Assembly (NCBI RefSeq): GCF_022867795.2
Contig: NZ_CP107006.1
Location: forward strand, 2,728,001 to 2,792,000
DNA length: 64,000 nt
Origin: Chitinophaga horti
Lineage (GTDB): Bacteria > Bacteroidota > Bacteroidia > Chitinophagales > Chitinophagaceae
Reading direction: 5' to 3'
The translations under genes and the position numbers were made by a program. Shown piece by piece: positions 63,677 to 64,000 of this stretch. Position 1 is the first letter of the stretch. Each line of letters starts with the position of its first letter. Below the pieces are notes generated by a model. It saw only the letters and a program-made list of their open reading frames with translations, did no database searches and was not told where the DNA came from.

Positions 63677-63894
63677 CCGCACAAACGCGAACGCATATGG
63701 TGCGGTTTAAGAAATATTGTTTCGGTTTGAGGTTCTAAAACTTAACACTGATAAGCATTTCGCCGAGAAAAGGATTCAGTAACTTAAAAAAGTTACTGTA
63801 TCCTTTTATGTATCACTACAGATTGATACGATAAGGATTAACTTAATGTGCTAAAAGCAGAAAGCCGCATAAATCCTACGATTTATACGGCTTT
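63677..63894. other. Run of hairpins in the gene-free right end
   Basis: No protein frame is supported from 63539 to the edge (462 bases). Four inverted repeats are visible. One is CCGCAC/GTGCGG (63677-63705). The second is a strong 18-bp stem AAAAGGATTCAGTAACTT/AAGTTACTGTATCCTTTT (63768-63807, one mismatch, AAAA loop). The third is GTATCA/TGATAC (63810-63829). The fourth is a 15-bp stem AAAGCCGCATAAATC/GATTTATACGGCTTT (63861-63894) that, read on the minus strand, ends in a T-rich tract and would terminate an RNA arriving from the right. Confidence 0.6.
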
Positions 63895-63916
63895 AAGTGC
63901 GTTTGAATTTGTTCTG

Positions 63917-63946
63917 TGATCCCGCTGGGATCCGAACACTCCCAGC
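63917..63946 (-). other. Fragment resembling the 3' end of a tRNA
   Basis: On the minus strand the bases read CTGGG, then AGTGTTCGGAT, then CCCAGCGGGATCA, which is close to a T-arm plus acceptor 3' strand of a tRNA (lysine-like TTCGAAT-CCCAG-CGGGATCA), with an insertion of about three bases in the T-arm and G where A58 is expected. The 5' acceptor strand, D-arm and anticodon arm are not found upstream to the window edge, so it is not an intact tRNA. A terminator hairpin lies just beyond its 3' side (63894-63861). Confidence 0.45.
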
Positions 63947-64000
63947 TGCACACATCGAAAAGGCCTATTTAATCTTTGTGTAGACTTTCTCATACACCCT

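Noticed and set aside
63900..64000. Complete tRNA gene at the right edge
   Set aside because: Only a T-arm/acceptor-like 3' fragment is found; acceptor 5' strand, D-arm and anticodon arm are missing.

Overview
The window looks like chromosome from a Bacteroidota bacterium, most likely a Chitinophagaceae/Chitinophaga relative. The evidence is a set of family-level traits. There are TonB-dependent receptors with STN and carboxypeptidase-regulatory N-termini and an ECF sigma/FecR switch. Lipoproteins often carry an acidic stretch after the lipobox Cys, and one giant polysaccharide lyase ends in a type IX secretion (T9SS) tail. Several promoters fit the Bacteroidota pattern TTG-N19..23-TAnnTTTG, and most genes lack a clear Shine-Dalgarno site. 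The genus is inference.

Layout. 1-12.4 kb is a stress and detoxification block: a partial S41 peptidase, an orphan lipoprotein, katG, an alpha/beta hydrolase, a Na+/H+ antiporter, and a compact six-gene operon (Mn-catalase, DsbA-like protein, two DUF421 membrane proteins with C-terminal zinc ribbons, a DUF892 ferritin-like protein, a SpoIIAA/STAS-like protein). 12.5-18 kb holds small housekeeping and unknown genes, a tightly coupled nucleotidyltransferase/metallophosphoesterase pair, an MBL-fold hydrolase, a nitronate monooxygenase and a zinc alcohol dehydrogenase.

18-35.2 kb is one long minus-strand locus that probably starts with an ECF sigma factor and FecR anti-sigma. It continues through an STN-type TonB receptor, a DUF4397-type lipoprotein, another lipoprotein, three fasciclin (FAS1) lipoproteins, an Oar-like TonB receptor and an IPT/NHL lipoprotein. 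No SusD and no carbohydrate-active enzyme is present, so this is not an ordinary polysaccharide utilisation locus. It is the most unusual multi-gene unit in the window.

35.5-39.4 kb has an ArsR-SRPBCC-DoxX-DUF1801 operon with a well-resolved promoter/operator, a BCCT transporter broken by an internal deletion, and a DUF4256 gene. 39.5-53 kb carries an AsmA-like protein, a GH3 beta-glucosidase with a PA14 insert, and a ~2300-residue PL1 pectate-lyase-like protein with autotransporter-type repeats and a T9SS tail. 53-58.7 kb has an EthD-like secreted protein, a CrtO-like acyltransferase, a membrane protein, a TPR histidine kinase/NarL-type regulator pair and a TlpA-like thioredoxin lipid-free secreted protein.

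58.7-64 kb looks accessory: larger gene-free gaps, unknown small genes, a 42-bp repeat present twice, an AraC regulator, a 57-residue membrane peptide, a possible toxin-antitoxin-like pair, a run of hairpins and a fragment resembling the 3' end of a tRNA, which could mark an old integration site.
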